NCBI RefSeq assembly: GCF_000970285.1 | Contig: NZ_CP009516.1 | Location: 682,001-746,000, forward strand | Origin: Methanosarcina horonobensis HB-1 = JCM 15518 | GTDB taxonomy: Archaea > Halobacteriota > Methanosarcinia > Methanosarcinales > Methanosarcinaceae | Length of the DNA stretch: 64,000 nt | Reading direction: 5' to 3' | The notes under the pieces: model-generated | The model's input: the letters and a program-made list of their open reading frames with translations, nothing else | Told to the model about the DNA's origin: nothing | Databases searched by the model: none | Shown here: positions 28,464 through 37,595 of the stretch, piece by piece | Numbering within the stretch: the stretch's first letter is position 1 | Layout: each line of letters begins with the position of its first letter | Program-made: the position numbers and the translations under genes

Positions 28464-29741
28464 TTATTCTTCTTTTTTAAATGTTTGTGCCCTTCCCGGT
28501 CCTACGGATATATAATTGACAGGGACTTTCATAAGCTCTTCTAATCTTCTGACATAGTTTCTGGCATTTTCCGGAAGCTCGCCATAGGATTTTACTTCTG
28601 TCAGGTCGGCTTTCCAGCCAGGCAGGTCTTCATACACAGGACTGCATTCCCATAGGTCTTCGGTAAGTTCCGGGGGATAGTCCAGACTCTCTCCTTTATA
28701 TTTGTATCCTACGCAGATCCTGAGGGGGTCAAGCCCTGTAAGTACGTCCAGTTTGGTAAGGGAAATTTCCGTATATCCGTTGAGGGCAATAGCCTTTTTA
28801 AGTAGTGGAAGATCGAACCAGCCGCATCTTCTGCCTCTACCTGTAGTTGTTCCGAATTCTCCTCCGGCCCTCTGTATTCTCTCTCCCAGTTCTCCGGTAA
28901 GCTCTGTCGGAAGCGGCCCTTCTCCAACTCTGGTTATATAGGCTTTTACTATGGCAATAACGTTGTCCACCCTTGTTGGTCCAACTCCTAGGTTGGCACA
29001 TGCAGAGCCTGCGATTGTAGAAGAAGAAGTTACGAATTTCTGGGTCCCATGTATGACATCAAGATGGGTGCCCTGCGCAGCTTCAGCCATTACATTTTTT
29101 CCTTCGTCAAGAGCCTGATTGATTTCTTTGGAAGCATCCGTAACGTAAGCAGCAAACTGTTTTCCCAGTTCCAGGTACTTTTTTATGAGATCAGGATTCC
29201 GGACAATCTTCGGGTCTCCACCCATTGCCTCGATTTCTTTTTCTTTCTGAGGGGCAAGTTCTTCAAGCCTTTTAAGGAAGCGTTCTCTGTCCACAAGCTC
29301 AGCCATTCGGATCTCATCTCTTGCTACCTTATCAATATACGCATAGCCGATTCCGCGTCTTGTGGTCCCTATTTTCGTTTCCCTTGCGGCTTCTCTGAGC
29401 CCGTCAAGCTCTATGTGATAGGGCATAATGATGCTGGTCTTTGCATCTACTCCGAGCTTACCTGCATCTACCTTTATCCCGTGCTTTTCAAACATTTCGA
29501 TTTCTTCGGCTAAAACCTCAGGGTTAAGGACAACCCCAGGCCCGATAAGGACCCTGGCATCAAGCAGGATACCTGAAGGGATCAGGTGCAGTTTGTAGAC
29601 CTCATCTCCTACCCTGACTGTATGGCCTGCGTTGTTCCCTCCCTGGAAGCGGGCAACAACGTCATAGTCTTTTGCAAGAAGATCGACAATCTTACCCTTT
29701 CCTTCGTCACCGAACTGCGCGCCTGTGATTATCGTAAACAT
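28464..29741 (-). CDS. purA: Adenylosuccinate synthetase
   Basis: A 425-residue enzyme that joins IMP and aspartate using GTP, the first committed step to AMP. Motifs are GAQFGDEGKGKIVD (GTP/IMP loop), FQGGNNAGHTV with the catalytic His, EAAQGTHLDV, and GVGPTRVDNV. The C-terminal KLDVLTGLDPLRICVGYK is typical. Length is normal for the family. Start ATG 29741. It is monocistronic, reading leftward, with spacers of about 150 and 240 bases. Confidence 0.97.
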   Translation of the reverse strand: MFTIITGAQFGDEGKGKIVDLLAKDYDVVARFQGGNNAGHTVRVGDEVYKLHLIPSGILLDARVLIGPGVVLNPEVLAEEIEMFEKHGIKVDAGKLGVDAKTSIIMPYHIELDGLREAARETKIGTTRRGIGYAYIDKVARDEIRMAELVDRERFLKRLEELAPQKEKEIEAMGGDPKIVRNPDLIKKYLELGKQFAAYVTDASKEINQALDEGKNVMAEAAQGTHLDVIHGTQKFVTSSSTIAGSACANLGVGPTRVDNVIAIVKAYITRVGEGPLPTELTGELGERIQRAGGEFGTTTGRGRRCGWFDLPLLKKAIALNGYTEISLTKLDVLTGLDPLRICVGYKYKGESLDYPPELTEDLWECSPVYEDLPGWKADLTEVKSYGELPENARNYVRRLEELMKVPVNYISVGPGRAQTFKKEE

Positions 29742-29982
29742 AAGCCTTGAATCGGGCTTAACCTTAATAAGGTTTTGTTCGGTTTGTTTATCCCGGATTC
29801 AACGTATTTTCAACCCTGAATTTCTTATCAATTCCCTTATAAGTTCCTTTTAGGTTTGCATGTGGTTAAAAGAGCAAATGGTTTCATAAACTGTATTTTT
29901 TCTTTGCTTTTAAAAACAGGAACACTAGATCTTTGAATGTAAAATGAAGTCAATATACAGGCAATTCTCGGTGAATGCAAAG

Positions 29983-30360
29983 TTAGAATAGTACGCCTCT
30001 GAAAATAAGCAAACTGAGGATCATCAGGATTATCGCAAGAATAATTGCTGTGTTTGCGCTTTCTTTATCGCTTCCAAAGATAATCGGGATAGGGCCGAGC
30101 ATGATTACTCCTCCTCCCCTGATTTTTGATTTGGCTTTTCCTGAGTAGCTCTCTTTCTTTTCAGGTCCTTCATACCTGAAAGAGTCTTCCGAATCAGCTT
30201 CTTTTCCGAACCAGTCCCTTCTTTTTGATTCTTCTTTTACAGGTTCGGAATTTTCTCGCAAGCCTATGGCTGCTCCGATTATAAGCATTAAAAACCCGAA
30301 GAGTGTTATGAAAATTCCAGTCAAAACAAGTAAGTTTCCAATCAACGTTTCGTCTTCCAC
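29983..30360 (-). CDS. DUF131 (TIGR00304) membrane protein, larger copy
   Basis: A 125-residue membrane protein with an N-terminal helix pair (NLLVLTGIFITLFGFLMLIIGAA), a charged cytoplasmic insert of about 50 residues (EESKRRDWFGKEADSEDSF), the family motif GGGVIMLGPIPIIFGS, and a last helix. TIGR00304/DUF131 is archaeal and of unknown function. GTG 30360 overlaps the end of the upstream paralogue by 19 bases. The insert is unusual compared with the short partner. Confidence 0.8.
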   Translation of the reverse strand: MEDETLIGNLLVLTGIFITLFGFLMLIIGAAIGLRENSEPVKEESKRRDWFGKEADSEDSFRYEGPEKKESYSGKAKSKIRGGGVIMLGPIPIIFGSDKESANTAIILAIILMILSLLIFRGVLF

Positions 30361-30587
30361 AGGAATAGATAGAGAATTGTTATCAATAGTCCAAGCCCGA
30401 GCATGTTTGTTGTAATTTCAGGTGTAGAACCGAATACTATCGGAATGGGTCCGAGCATTATCAGTCCGCCCATCTGGGTATTTGCGGGATGCTGTAACAT
30501 TGTAAGAACAATACCTAATAATATTATAATAAAGCCAACAAATGTGACTGTTGCGCCTACTCTTAGAAAATCTTCTGATGCACGCAT
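30342..30587 (-). CDS. DUF131 (TIGR00304) membrane protein, short copy
   Basis: An 81-residue two-to-three-helix protein with the family motif GGLIMLGPIPIVFGS between TM1 (VTFVGFIIILLGIVL) and TM2 (LGLGLLITILYLFLW). It is a paralogue of the adjacent larger gene, sharing the GPIPI(I/V)FGS motif. ATG 30587 has no strong ribosome site. The pair overlaps and is probably co-translated; the two may form a heteromer (inference). Confidence 0.82.
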   Translation of the reverse strand: MRASEDFLRVGATVTFVGFIIILLGIVLTMLQHPANTQMGGLIMLGPIPIVFGSTPEITTNMLGLGLLITILYLFLWKTKR

Positions 30588-31351
30588 GTGGAATGATATT
30601 ATGCTTTTATTATTAAATCTATCCTTTGAATTTTTTATTTCAGTGAGGACATCATTTTTTTTCTAATCTAATATGGCTAATTATGGACTTAAAAGAAATA
30701 ATTTATTCAATCAAGGGTAAATTTATGAGCTTGATTTAATATTTTAAACAAAGCCATCTTCTCTTATGTCTCACCTCCCGTATTTTTCTGACAATATGTA
30801 TGTATATCGTTCTGTTCTCAGGGCGAACATGTATAATAATGCCTCAATTTTATTTCTGCTTTCAGAGTTCTGGCTCTCTCATGAGAAATGTGGGGGCACT
30901 AAAAACTGACAATAATGTATAAATTAATAGAAGGAAAAATATAGGGTTTGAAAGAAACATAAAAAGATAGATTAGGTGGTAATGGATAAAGTAATTTTTC
31001 CGGGTCAGCACATACAGGTCAGTACATATTGTAGATGTTAGAGGAACTTATATATATCGTTTTTATATTTATGTATGCATATTTATTTCCCGTACCTTCA
31101 TATCCGGTATCTTAATATATACTGTGAACACGATAAGAACCTCTTCAATTGCATTTTAACCTTTAATCCGCAGGGACCTCTAACCCAACCTGCTACAGAC
31201 CAGCGAACTGTAAAGTCACTATCTCTTAACAGCATGCTGCAATTCAATCAAATTAATTGAAATAAACTAATATCACACAGGTTTAGAGACCAACTGGCTT
31301 GAAACCGATAGAGTTCAAATCAATTTTATTCGATAAAACAGGTGTTTTCAA
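30588..31351. other. Intergenic region upstream of pan
   Basis: A 760-base AT-rich divergent spacer. TATA-like runs are seen near 31049-31060 (TTATATATATCG) and 31110-31118. Only tiny frames occur, such as an 18-codon frame at 30983 with AGGTGG close upstream, and none is convincing. The pan leader probably lies in its last 200 bases. Confidence 0.4.
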
Positions 31352-32593
31352 ATGTCAGAAGACAGTGCCGTAAGATCCTCCCTGGAAGATATCAAGTCCA
31401 GGGTAGAGTTTCAGCTTGAGTGCGGGGAGATCAGTCCTGAGGATGTGAAATCTCTCTTAACCGAAATAGAAATACTCAAGGTCCAGAACGAAAATATGAA
31501 GGCACGGCTCCTTGAAGCCAGCGTAGCCACAGGCAGGCACCTTCAGGAGATTAACAAATTAAAAGCCCATCTGGAACAGCTTACAGAACCTCCGCTTTTC
31601 ATTGCGACCATTCTTGAGGTAAATGGGGAGATTGCCCTTATCAGGCAGCACGGAAACAACCAGGAAGTCCTCACGCAGATTCCGGAAGAATACCTCGGGA
31701 AAATAGAGCCCGGAATGAGAGTTGCTGTAAACGGGGCTTACTCAATAATCTCCATAGTAAGCAGGGCTGCAGATGTGAGAGCTCAGGTCATGGAACTTAT
31801 CAATTCTCCAGGCGTGGACTACAGCATGATCGGCGGGCTGGATGAGGTGCTTCAGGAAGTCCGTGAGAGTGTGGAACTCCCTCTTACCGAGCCCGAGCTT
31901 TTCGAAGACCTTGGAATCGAACCTCCATCCGGTGTTCTGCTTCATGGCGCTCCGGGTACCGGAAAGACCCTTATTGCAAAAGCCATAGCCTCTCAGGCAA
32001 AAGCCACCTTTATCAGGATGTCAGGCTCCGACCTCGTCCAGAAGTTTGTTGGAGAAGGCTCAAGGCTTGTCAAGGATATCTTCCAGCTTGCAAGGGATAA
32101 GTCTCCAAGTATTCTTTTCATAGACGAAATCGATGCAGTAGGCAGCATGAGGACCTATGACGGGACAAGCGGCTCCGCAGAAGTAAACAGGACAATGCTC
32201 CAGCTCCTTGCTGAGATGGATGGTTTTGACCCCAAAGGCAACGTAAAAGTGGTTGCGGCAACCAACAGGATCGACCTTCTTGACCCCGCCCTCCTCAGGC
32301 CAGGCAGGTTTGACAGGTCGATTGAAGTTCCACTCCCTGATGATAAGGGCAGGATTGAGATTCTGAAGATTCACACCCGCAAGATGAAACTTGCCGATGA
32401 TGTGGACTTTGAGAAACTTGCAAAGGTCCTTGCAGGCAGGAGCGGAGCCGACATAAACGTAATTGTCAAAGAAGCCGGTATCTTTGTCCTGCGCAGGCGC
32501 GGAAAAGAGATTACCATGGCAGACTTCATGAAAGCCTACGACAAGGTTGTAAACGTACAGGAGCCCACAATTCCGCAGGCTATGTTCGTATAA
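31352..32593 (+). CDS. pan: Proteasome-activating nucleotidase PAN
   Basis: A 413-residue AAA+ ATPase that unfolds proteins for the 20S proteasome. The N-terminal coiled coil (about residues 35-75, LLTEIEILKVQNENMKARLL) leads into an OB domain, then the AAA domain with GAPGTGKTLIAKA (Walker A), SILFIDEIDAVGS (Walker B), and LLRPGRFDRSIEV (arginine-finger/sensor region). The last residues are AMFV, so the usual Hb-Tyr-X proteasome-gating tail appears as Met-Phe-Val. AGGTG lies 8 bases before ATG 31352. Monocistronic, with a strong terminator. Confidence 0.97.
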   Translation: MSEDSAVRSSLEDIKSRVEFQLECGEISPEDVKSLLTEIEILKVQNENMKARLLEASVATGRHLQEINKLKAHLEQLTEPPLFIATILEVNGEIALIRQHGNNQEVLTQIPEEYLGKIEPGMRVAVNGAYSIISIVSRAADVRAQVMELINSPGVDYSMIGGLDEVLQEVRESVELPLTEPELFEDLGIEPPSGVLLHGAPGTGKTLIAKAIASQAKATFIRMSGSDLVQKFVGEGSRLVKDIFQLARDKSPSILFIDEIDAVGSMRTYDGTSGSAEVNRTMLQLLAEMDGFDPKGNVKVVAATNRIDLLDPALLRPGRFDRSIEVPLPDDKGRIEILKIHTRKMKLADDVDFEKLAKVLAGRSGADINVIVKEAGIFVLRRRGKEITMADFMKAYDKVVNVQEPTIPQAMFV

Positions 32594-32684
32594 CCTTACT
32601 AAAGCTCAAACAGAATCAAAACCGGATATAAACCGAAACAAAAAGAGTTCTTTCGGGCTGAAGGAATATGTTCCTCCTGTCCGC

Positions 32685-32728
32685 GCTGGGTAAGGCACAG
32701 GTCTGCCCGGCAATTTTAATATTTTTTA
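32685..32728 (+). terminator. Terminator after pan
   Basis: GCTGGG (32685-32690) pairs with CCCGGC (32706-32711) around a 15-base loop, followed by AATTTTAATATTTTTT. This is a plausible stem plus T-run terminator, 90 bases after the pan stop codon. Confidence 0.55.
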
Positions 32729-32806
32729 GATATCAGTCGAAAGGTTTATATTTTATAAATCACTTGAAGGTATGCTGTCTTAGAGGCAGTGCATAATTAG
32801 CAGCGT

Positions 32807-32881
32807 GCTCCGATAGTGTAGCTCGGCCAATCATTCAGGACTCTCACTCCTGCGACTGGGGTTCAAATCCCCATCGGAGCA
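32807..32881 (+). tRNA. tRNA-Glu (anticodon CTC)
   Basis: A 75-nucleotide cloverleaf: acceptor GCTCCGA with TCGGAGC, anticodon stem CAGGA/TCCTG with loop CTCTCAC giving CTC, T arm CTGGGGTTCAAATCCCCA with GTTCAAAT. Discriminator A; no encoded CCA. TTTATATTTTAT about 55-60 bases upstream is a likely promoter, leaving a short 5' leader for RNase P. Box A and B positions look normal, and there is no intron. Confidence 0.95.
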
Positions 32882-33220
32882 CTTTTCCTTTTTTATACTC
32901 TTTTTTGACATCAATTTTATACTCATTTTTTCTAATGTTCTTCCGTTAAAAACATCTTATGTCTTTTTTCTTATAATATAAATGCCTTCTATCCTCATAT
33001 CTGGATTTTTATAACTATACCACTCTATGCTGTCTGTCTAAGATCATCCCAGCTTTTTAAGCAATTCTTTTACGGGATAAGTGTCCCTTTTAGCAATCAA
33101 CCTGTATTCCTCTTTCGCCGCTTCCTATTTTCGTTCCAATGTATATCCTGTTTATATTTCCGGGATGAAAGTGTTAATCTAAAAGCAATTAATTACAGAA
33201 AAACAAAACAATTGGTAAAT
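32882..33220. other. Spacer between tRNA-Glu and the ADP-ribosylglycohydrolase gene
   Basis: 339 bases, T-rich just after the tRNA (TTTTCCTTTTTTATAC), consistent with RNA 3'-end formation. No gene or recognisable repeat is seen. Confidence 0.4.
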
Positions 33221-34168
33221 ATGGACTCCGGAACTATCTATATCGAAAAAAAGCTTCGCGGCTACCTCTTCGGCACAGCCTGTGCCGATGCTCTCGGACG
33301 TCCCGTAGAACTCCTGACCCTTGAGCAGATAAAGGAAAAATACGGAGAACAGGGGATTCTTGAAGTTCCATCTGATGCTTTCTGGACCGATGATACCCAG
33401 TTAATGCTTGTACTTGCCAGAGGTCTGCTTCGAGGAGCAGAACTCGAACTGCCCGAGCTTATGGATAACATCGCAGAGGAGCTTGTGCTCTGGCTTGACG
33501 AGCCTGACCTCGGGGCAGGAGCAACAACAAAAGGTGCAGCACTGAGTCTTAAGGACGGAATACACTGGAGCAATTCCGGACTGGACTCAAAAACGTGCGG
33601 GAGCCTTATGCGAGTTGGAATCCTCGGCTTCATCTTCAGTAATGATCCTGAAAAACTGATTAAAGCAGCTTCACTTTCCGGCAGGATTACTCATACTCAC
33701 CCGACCGCAGATGCCGCATCGATCGCAGGGGCATATGCAGTGAAACTGGCTCTTGACGGGGTAGCCCCCAAAGATATGTTTTTACCTCTTCTCCAGGTAA
33801 CGGAAGGAATCTCTGAAGAGTTTACGGAAGCTCTCAAAGGCTCTTATGAGCTTGCTTACAGTAACTTGAGTGATGAGGAGGCTATCCCGAAAATCGGGCA
33901 GGGCTGGTATGCGGATGAGACTTTTGCTCTTGCTTATTTCTGCATTTTGAGATCTCCTGATAATTATAAAAAAGCAATTCAAACCGCAGTAAACATAACA
34001 GGAGACTCGGATTCCGTTGCCAGTGTTGCAGGTGGAATTCTCGGAGCAAGGCTTGGAATTGAAGCAGTGCCTGCTTCTTGGATAGAATCCCTGAAGGAGA
34101 AAGAGAAACTGGAAGAAATGGTTAAACCTCTGCTTGAGAAGTATTTTCAGGTTTCAGGGATGAAGTAA
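33221..34168 (+). CDS. ADP-ribosylglycohydrolase family protein
   Basis: A 315-residue, all-helical hydrolase of the ADP-ribosylarginine hydrolase/DraG family. Its binuclear metal site is visible: SDAFWTDDTQLMLV (Thr-Asp-Asp), THTHPTADAASIAGAY, and the C-terminal GDSDSVASVAGGILGA with two acidic residues. It removes ADP-ribose from an arginine or another acceptor; the target is unknown. No nitrogenase genes are nearby that would point to DraG. ATG 33221 is chosen; TTG 33212 is an in-frame alternative. Neither has a good ribosome site. The DUF123 gene follows after 46 bases. Confidence 0.92.
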   Translation: MDSGTIYIEKKLRGYLFGTACADALGRPVELLTLEQIKEKYGEQGILEVPSDAFWTDDTQLMLVLARGLLRGAELELPELMDNIAEELVLWLDEPDLGAGATTKGAALSLKDGIHWSNSGLDSKTCGSLMRVGILGFIFSNDPEKLIKAASLSGRITHTHPTADAASIAGAYAVKLALDGVAPKDMFLPLLQVTEGISEEFTEALKGSYELAYSNLSDEEAIPKIGQGWYADETFALAYFCILRSPDNYKKAIQTAVNITGDSDSVASVAGGILGARLGIEAVPASWIESLKEKEKLEEMVKPLLEKYFQVSGMK

Positions 34169-34214
34169 GGTCTTAAGAAATCAATAAGGTCTTAAGAAAT
34201 CGAGGTCTTTGAAA

Positions 34215-34667
34215 ATGAATTTTTTGAGAATGGATTTTTCCGAAAAAGGAGTTTACTGCCTGATATTCGAAAACCGGGATTGTGTAATTGAAGTCGGCAA
34301 AAAAGGCCCTTTTTCGTTTTCTGAAGGCTTTCATATCTACACAGGCTCGGCTCTCGGACCAGGAGGCATGAAGAGGGTAAAAAGACATATCGACCTTTCT
34401 TTGAAGGGAGACAAGAATCCTAAATGGCATGTCGATTACCTCCACCTGAACTCTTCGTTCAGACTCGCGTGTGCGGTTTGTGCGGGCACTTCTGCCCGGC
34501 TTGAGTGCGAACTTGCCCGCAGGCTCGGAGGAGATTCGGTTTCGGGCTTCGGGTGCACGGACTGTACCTGTAGATCACATCTCTTTTACAGAAAAGAGAA
34601 CCCTCTTTCGGAGATCAAAGGAGTTTTTGAGGCGTTTGGGCTCCGGGCTGTTGTGCTTGAGTGCTAA
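34215..34667 (+). CDS. DUF123 (GIY-YIG-like) nuclease-type protein
   Basis: A 150-residue protein of the DUF123 family, a compact GIY-YIG-like domain often linked to endonuclease III. Visible signatures are GVYCLIFE, FHIYTGSALGPGGMKRVKRHI, PKWHVDYLH, and the cysteine-containing ending GFGCTDCTCRSHLFY. GAGGT lies 8 bases before ATG 34215. Four Cys near the end (CTDCTC plus others) could bind metal. It is downstream of the ADP-ribosylglycohydrolase gene. Confidence 0.88.
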   Translation: MNFLRMDFSEKGVYCLIFENRDCVIEVGKKGPFSFSEGFHIYTGSALGPGGMKRVKRHIDLSLKGDKNPKWHVDYLHLNSSFRLACAVCAGTSARLECELARRLGGDSVSGFGCTDCTCRSHLFYRKENPLSEIKGVFEAFGLRAVVLEC

Positions 34668-34832
34668 ATTATTGTAGAATGACGTATTAAGTGACGGATT
34701 ACTAAGTGACGATTGTTGTTTTCTTTAATCCTTCTTTTTTACAGAAACAGGAAAGTTTAAAGTAAGGCAGGATTTTATTTCAATTAGCAGAAAAATCAGA
34801 AAAACTGCTTTTATCTGATCAGAGGATGTTTC

Positions 34833-36362
34833 ATGGAACAATTCTCTTTTATCGCCTGTATGCCTGACAAACCCGGAGCCCTCCACAGGGCAGCCGAGAT
34901 TATTACGCGGTATGAAGGAAACATCAACCGGATCCAGTACTACCGGAGGATAGACAGGAATACCGTCTTTTTTGAGGTGACGGCGGCTCCGCAGGCTTAT
35001 AAGAAAATCCTTGAGGAACTGGAAAGAATAGGCTATCTCCAGACCTCCCTGCAGCCTGTAGCTTTTCTTAAATTCAATGTCTATCTCCCTAACTGCCCTG
35101 GGGCTCTGTTCGATTTTCTGAACCATACCACATCTTCAGGGGCAAATATCACTTTCCTTGACTTTGACGACAGGGGGCAGCACCCTGAAAGGCTTGTTGT
35201 AAGCCTGAACGTTGAAAACGCTAACCTTATAGATACTCTTCTGAACCGGCTCAAATCAAAGTACAGGCTTGAGATTGTCGAGTATGACACCACAGGGGAA
35301 AAGCTCGATGATACGGTTTTTTACCTGCGTCTTGCTCAGAAATTGAGATATTATCTCGGAAATGCAGAAGATGATTTTTTAATGAAATTTCTGCACGATA
35401 TCAACCATATTGCTCAGGAGCTCTCAAACCTGCGAAAAGATCCTGTCGAGGTCTTTGAGAACATACTGAAGGTTGGAGATACACTTAACCGAACTTCAGG
35501 AGCAGGATTTTATGTCGATATACAGAGGTTCAGGGTAAAAGATAACATTGAACTTTTCTGTTTTCAGCTTCCCTGCGGAGGAAATATTTATCTTTTCGAT
35601 ACTCCTGAAGAAAGGGTCATGATCGACACTGGCTATGGGATATACCAGCCAGATGTTGTCGATATGCTCCAGCATTATGGCCTTGGGAATCTGAATTTAC
35701 TCAAAAGAATTTATATTACTCACGCAGATGCCGATCACTGTGGGGCTGCAGGCTATTTTTCCGCTCCTTCTTATCTCAGCAGGGAAACCCTGAAAATTAC
35801 ACGGGAAACCAGCAGAGCTTACGGGTCCAGCAATCAGGGATGCATTCTGGAAGAAGTTTATACAAAAATGATTAACCTCTTCTCAAGGTTCACTCCTCCT
35901 TCAAACGTAATCCTTTTTCCGGATATTTCTTCCCAGGATAATAAGATTGAGAAAAGAGGAGCTTTTCCGGTTATTTCCCGTTTCAGGATAGGAGAGCTTG
36001 AATTTGAGACTCTTCAGGGCCTGGGAGGGCATATGCATGGGGAGGTCTTCTACCTCTGTCCTGAAGAAGGTCTGTTTTTCCCTCAGGACGCCGTTATTAA
36101 CTTCAGGAGTTTGAGCCCTGAGAGGACTGAGTACAATATCCTGGCTGATTACCTCATGACCTCGGTTAATGTGGATAGCAGCCTTGCAAAAGAAGAGCGG
36201 AACGCTCTCCTTTCTCTTATAATGGAACTCGACTCCGAACTTGTAGAAAAAGGGAGGAAATGCCTTGTCTGTTGCGGGCATGGTTCGGTATCGGTAATGG
36301 AAAATGGAAAACTTGTTGAGTGTTCCAGCTCAGAGAGATATCTTGCAAGAAAATCTCTGTAA
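34833..36362 (+). CDS. Double ACT domain - metallo-beta-lactamase fusion protein
   Basis: A 509-residue protein. Residues about 1-75 and 75-150 form two ACT-like ligand-binding modules (FIACMPDKPGALHRAAEI; FNVYLPNCPGALFDFLN). A helical linker (about 155-225) leads to a metallo-beta-lactamase fold with metal residues H297-A-D299-A-D301-H302, H400 in GGHMHGEV, D419 in FPQDAV and H483 in CCGHG. The first motif is HxDxDH rather than HxHxDH, so the metal site may differ from that of classical members. Amino acid binding by ACT domains would regulate the hydrolase; the substrate is unknown. The gene stands alone with good codon usage. Confidence 0.85.
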   Translation: MEQFSFIACMPDKPGALHRAAEIITRYEGNINRIQYYRRIDRNTVFFEVTAAPQAYKKILEELERIGYLQTSLQPVAFLKFNVYLPNCPGALFDFLNHTTSSGANITFLDFDDRGQHPERLVVSLNVENANLIDTLLNRLKSKYRLEIVEYDTTGEKLDDTVFYLRLAQKLRYYLGNAEDDFLMKFLHDINHIAQELSNLRKDPVEVFENILKVGDTLNRTSGAGFYVDIQRFRVKDNIELFCFQLPCGGNIYLFDTPEERVMIDTGYGIYQPDVVDMLQHYGLGNLNLLKRIYITHADADHCGAAGYFSAPSYLSRETLKITRETSRAYGSSNQGCILEEVYTKMINLFSRFTPPSNVILFPDISSQDNKIEKRGAFPVISRFRIGELEFETLQGLGGHMHGEVFYLCPEEGLFFPQDAVINFRSLSPERTEYNILADYLMTSVNVDSSLAKEERNALLSLIMELDSELVEKGRKCLVCCGHGSVSVMENGKLVECSSSERYLARKSL

Positions 36363-36440
36363 AAGGAAATACAGGTCCCATAAGAGAAGCTAAGACACTC
36401 GGGTTAAAAACATTATAAAGTCAATAAAATAATTTAATCT

Positions 36441-36566
36441 GAAGACAATCTAATTAATTAAAGATAAAGACAATATAATTGATTAAAGATAATTTGTGAG
36501 ATAATTGGCTTTAGCCGGTATCAGGTAGAGCCAAGGGTATAAGGTAAAGATATCAGGTAAAGCCAA
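36441..36566 (+). repeat. Two short direct repeat pairs upstream of the PAP2 gene
   Basis: A 24-bp unit like AAGACAATMTAATTRATTAAAGATA occurs twice (about 36441-36490). Further on, ATCAGGTARAGCCAAG occurs twice (about 36519 and 36551), the second copy next to the PAP2 start. They look like local duplications; a regulatory role is possible. Confidence 0.45.
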
Positions 36567-36584
36567 GAAGTGATTTACTTGTCA

Positions 36585-37148
36585 ATGGTTTCTCAGTTCG
36601 ATTATTATGTTTTGACGCTACTGAACTCTTTTTCCTTTCTGGACCCTTTTATGCTGTTTGTAAGTCTCCAATTCGATTATTTTCTTTTCCTTATCCTTGC
36701 TGCTCTCTATTATTTCAGAGGCAGGCAGGAGACAATACTTTTTCTTGTGTTACTTGTGTTTTCCTGGGCTGTAGCAATGTCTCTTAAACCTGTTTTTGCA
36801 GTCCCCAGGCCTGAAGCTGTTCGGTTTGTGACCTGTACAACAGGATACTCGATGCCAAGCGGACATTCTCTTATGTCCTTTGCTTTGGCCGTGTTTTTGT
36901 ATCCAAGGGCAGGAAAATTTAAAATTTTAGTCTGGATTTTTGCTGTAACGGTAAGCTTGAGCCGAATATTTATAGGAGTCCATTTCCCTTCGGATGTGAT
37001 TGCAGGCGCATTTCTGGGCTGCATAATTGGATTTTTCTGGCTGTATATAGAAAAAATATTGGTAAAATTCGGATTTTTAGGAGATACTTTAGAATCCAAA
37101 GAGGAAAGCAAAGACGAGGTTTTTGATCAACCCCTCCAACAGCCCTGA
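36585..37148 (+). CDS. PAP2-family membrane phosphatase
   Basis: A 187-residue integral membrane phosphatase with five or six helices. The signature is split as expected: KPVFAVPRPEAVRF (RP), SMPSGHSLMSFALAV (PSGH) and SRIFIGVHFPSDVIAGAF (SR-H-D). The family dephosphorylates lipid phosphates or polyprenyl pyrophosphates. ATG 36585 is preferred; GTG 36570 and TTG 36579 are in-frame alternatives after AGAAGTGAT. Preceded by a short direct repeat (ATCAGGTARAGCCAAG, twice). Confidence 0.9.
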   Translation: MVSQFDYYVLTLLNSFSFLDPFMLFVSLQFDYFLFLILAALYYFRGRQETILFLVLLVFSWAVAMSLKPVFAVPRPEAVRFVTCTTGYSMPSGHSLMSFALAVFLYPRAGKFKILVWIFAVTVSLSRIFIGVHFPSDVIAGAFLGCIIGFFWLYIEKILVKFGFLGDTLESKEESKDEVFDQPLQQP

Positions 37149-37595
37149 TCCGATGACCTGAATAATGATCTGGATAAATGTCTGACAGGATCCGGAGTAA
37201 ATGGAAATCAAATCCATTAAAAGTTTAACAAGACTTTCCGGATTAATTCCAAATTAATCGGGTTAGGTAGAAATTAGAAATATGTAAATTAAAATCTAGC
37301 AGAATTTAAGTTAAAAACTCATTAAGTTAAAACTCATAAATACGAAATTAAAAAAGCTGCAAGATTTATAGGCTTTTGTTTTAAGTTGATTAGGGGTAAA
37401 TCCGATCATTTTTTGTTCTTGAGTTTAAGCGTCATTAATTAAAACGTTGATACTTCTCATGCTGAACATTCATTATGTTCAGGTTTAACTCTCTAAGAAA
37501 CTGACGCATTCAGGTTTAACGAATTGAAACTTAACAGGCTGGCACTTGATATACTGACAGTTCTTGGGCCGGCGGCTCATAAGAGGATTAAGGAC
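37149..37595. other. Intergenic region with small repeats
   Basis: AT-rich. TAAGTTAAAA(A)CTCAT occurs twice near 37308-37337, TTCAGGTTTAAC twice near 37479-37520, and CTGAACAT/ATGTTCAG (37462-37469 with 37475-37482) forms a stem. I see no gene. Confidence 0.4.

Noticed and set aside
31075-31260. 61-codon frame upstream of pan
   Set aside because: Lies in AT-rich leader DNA with no ribosome site; composition is not protein-like.
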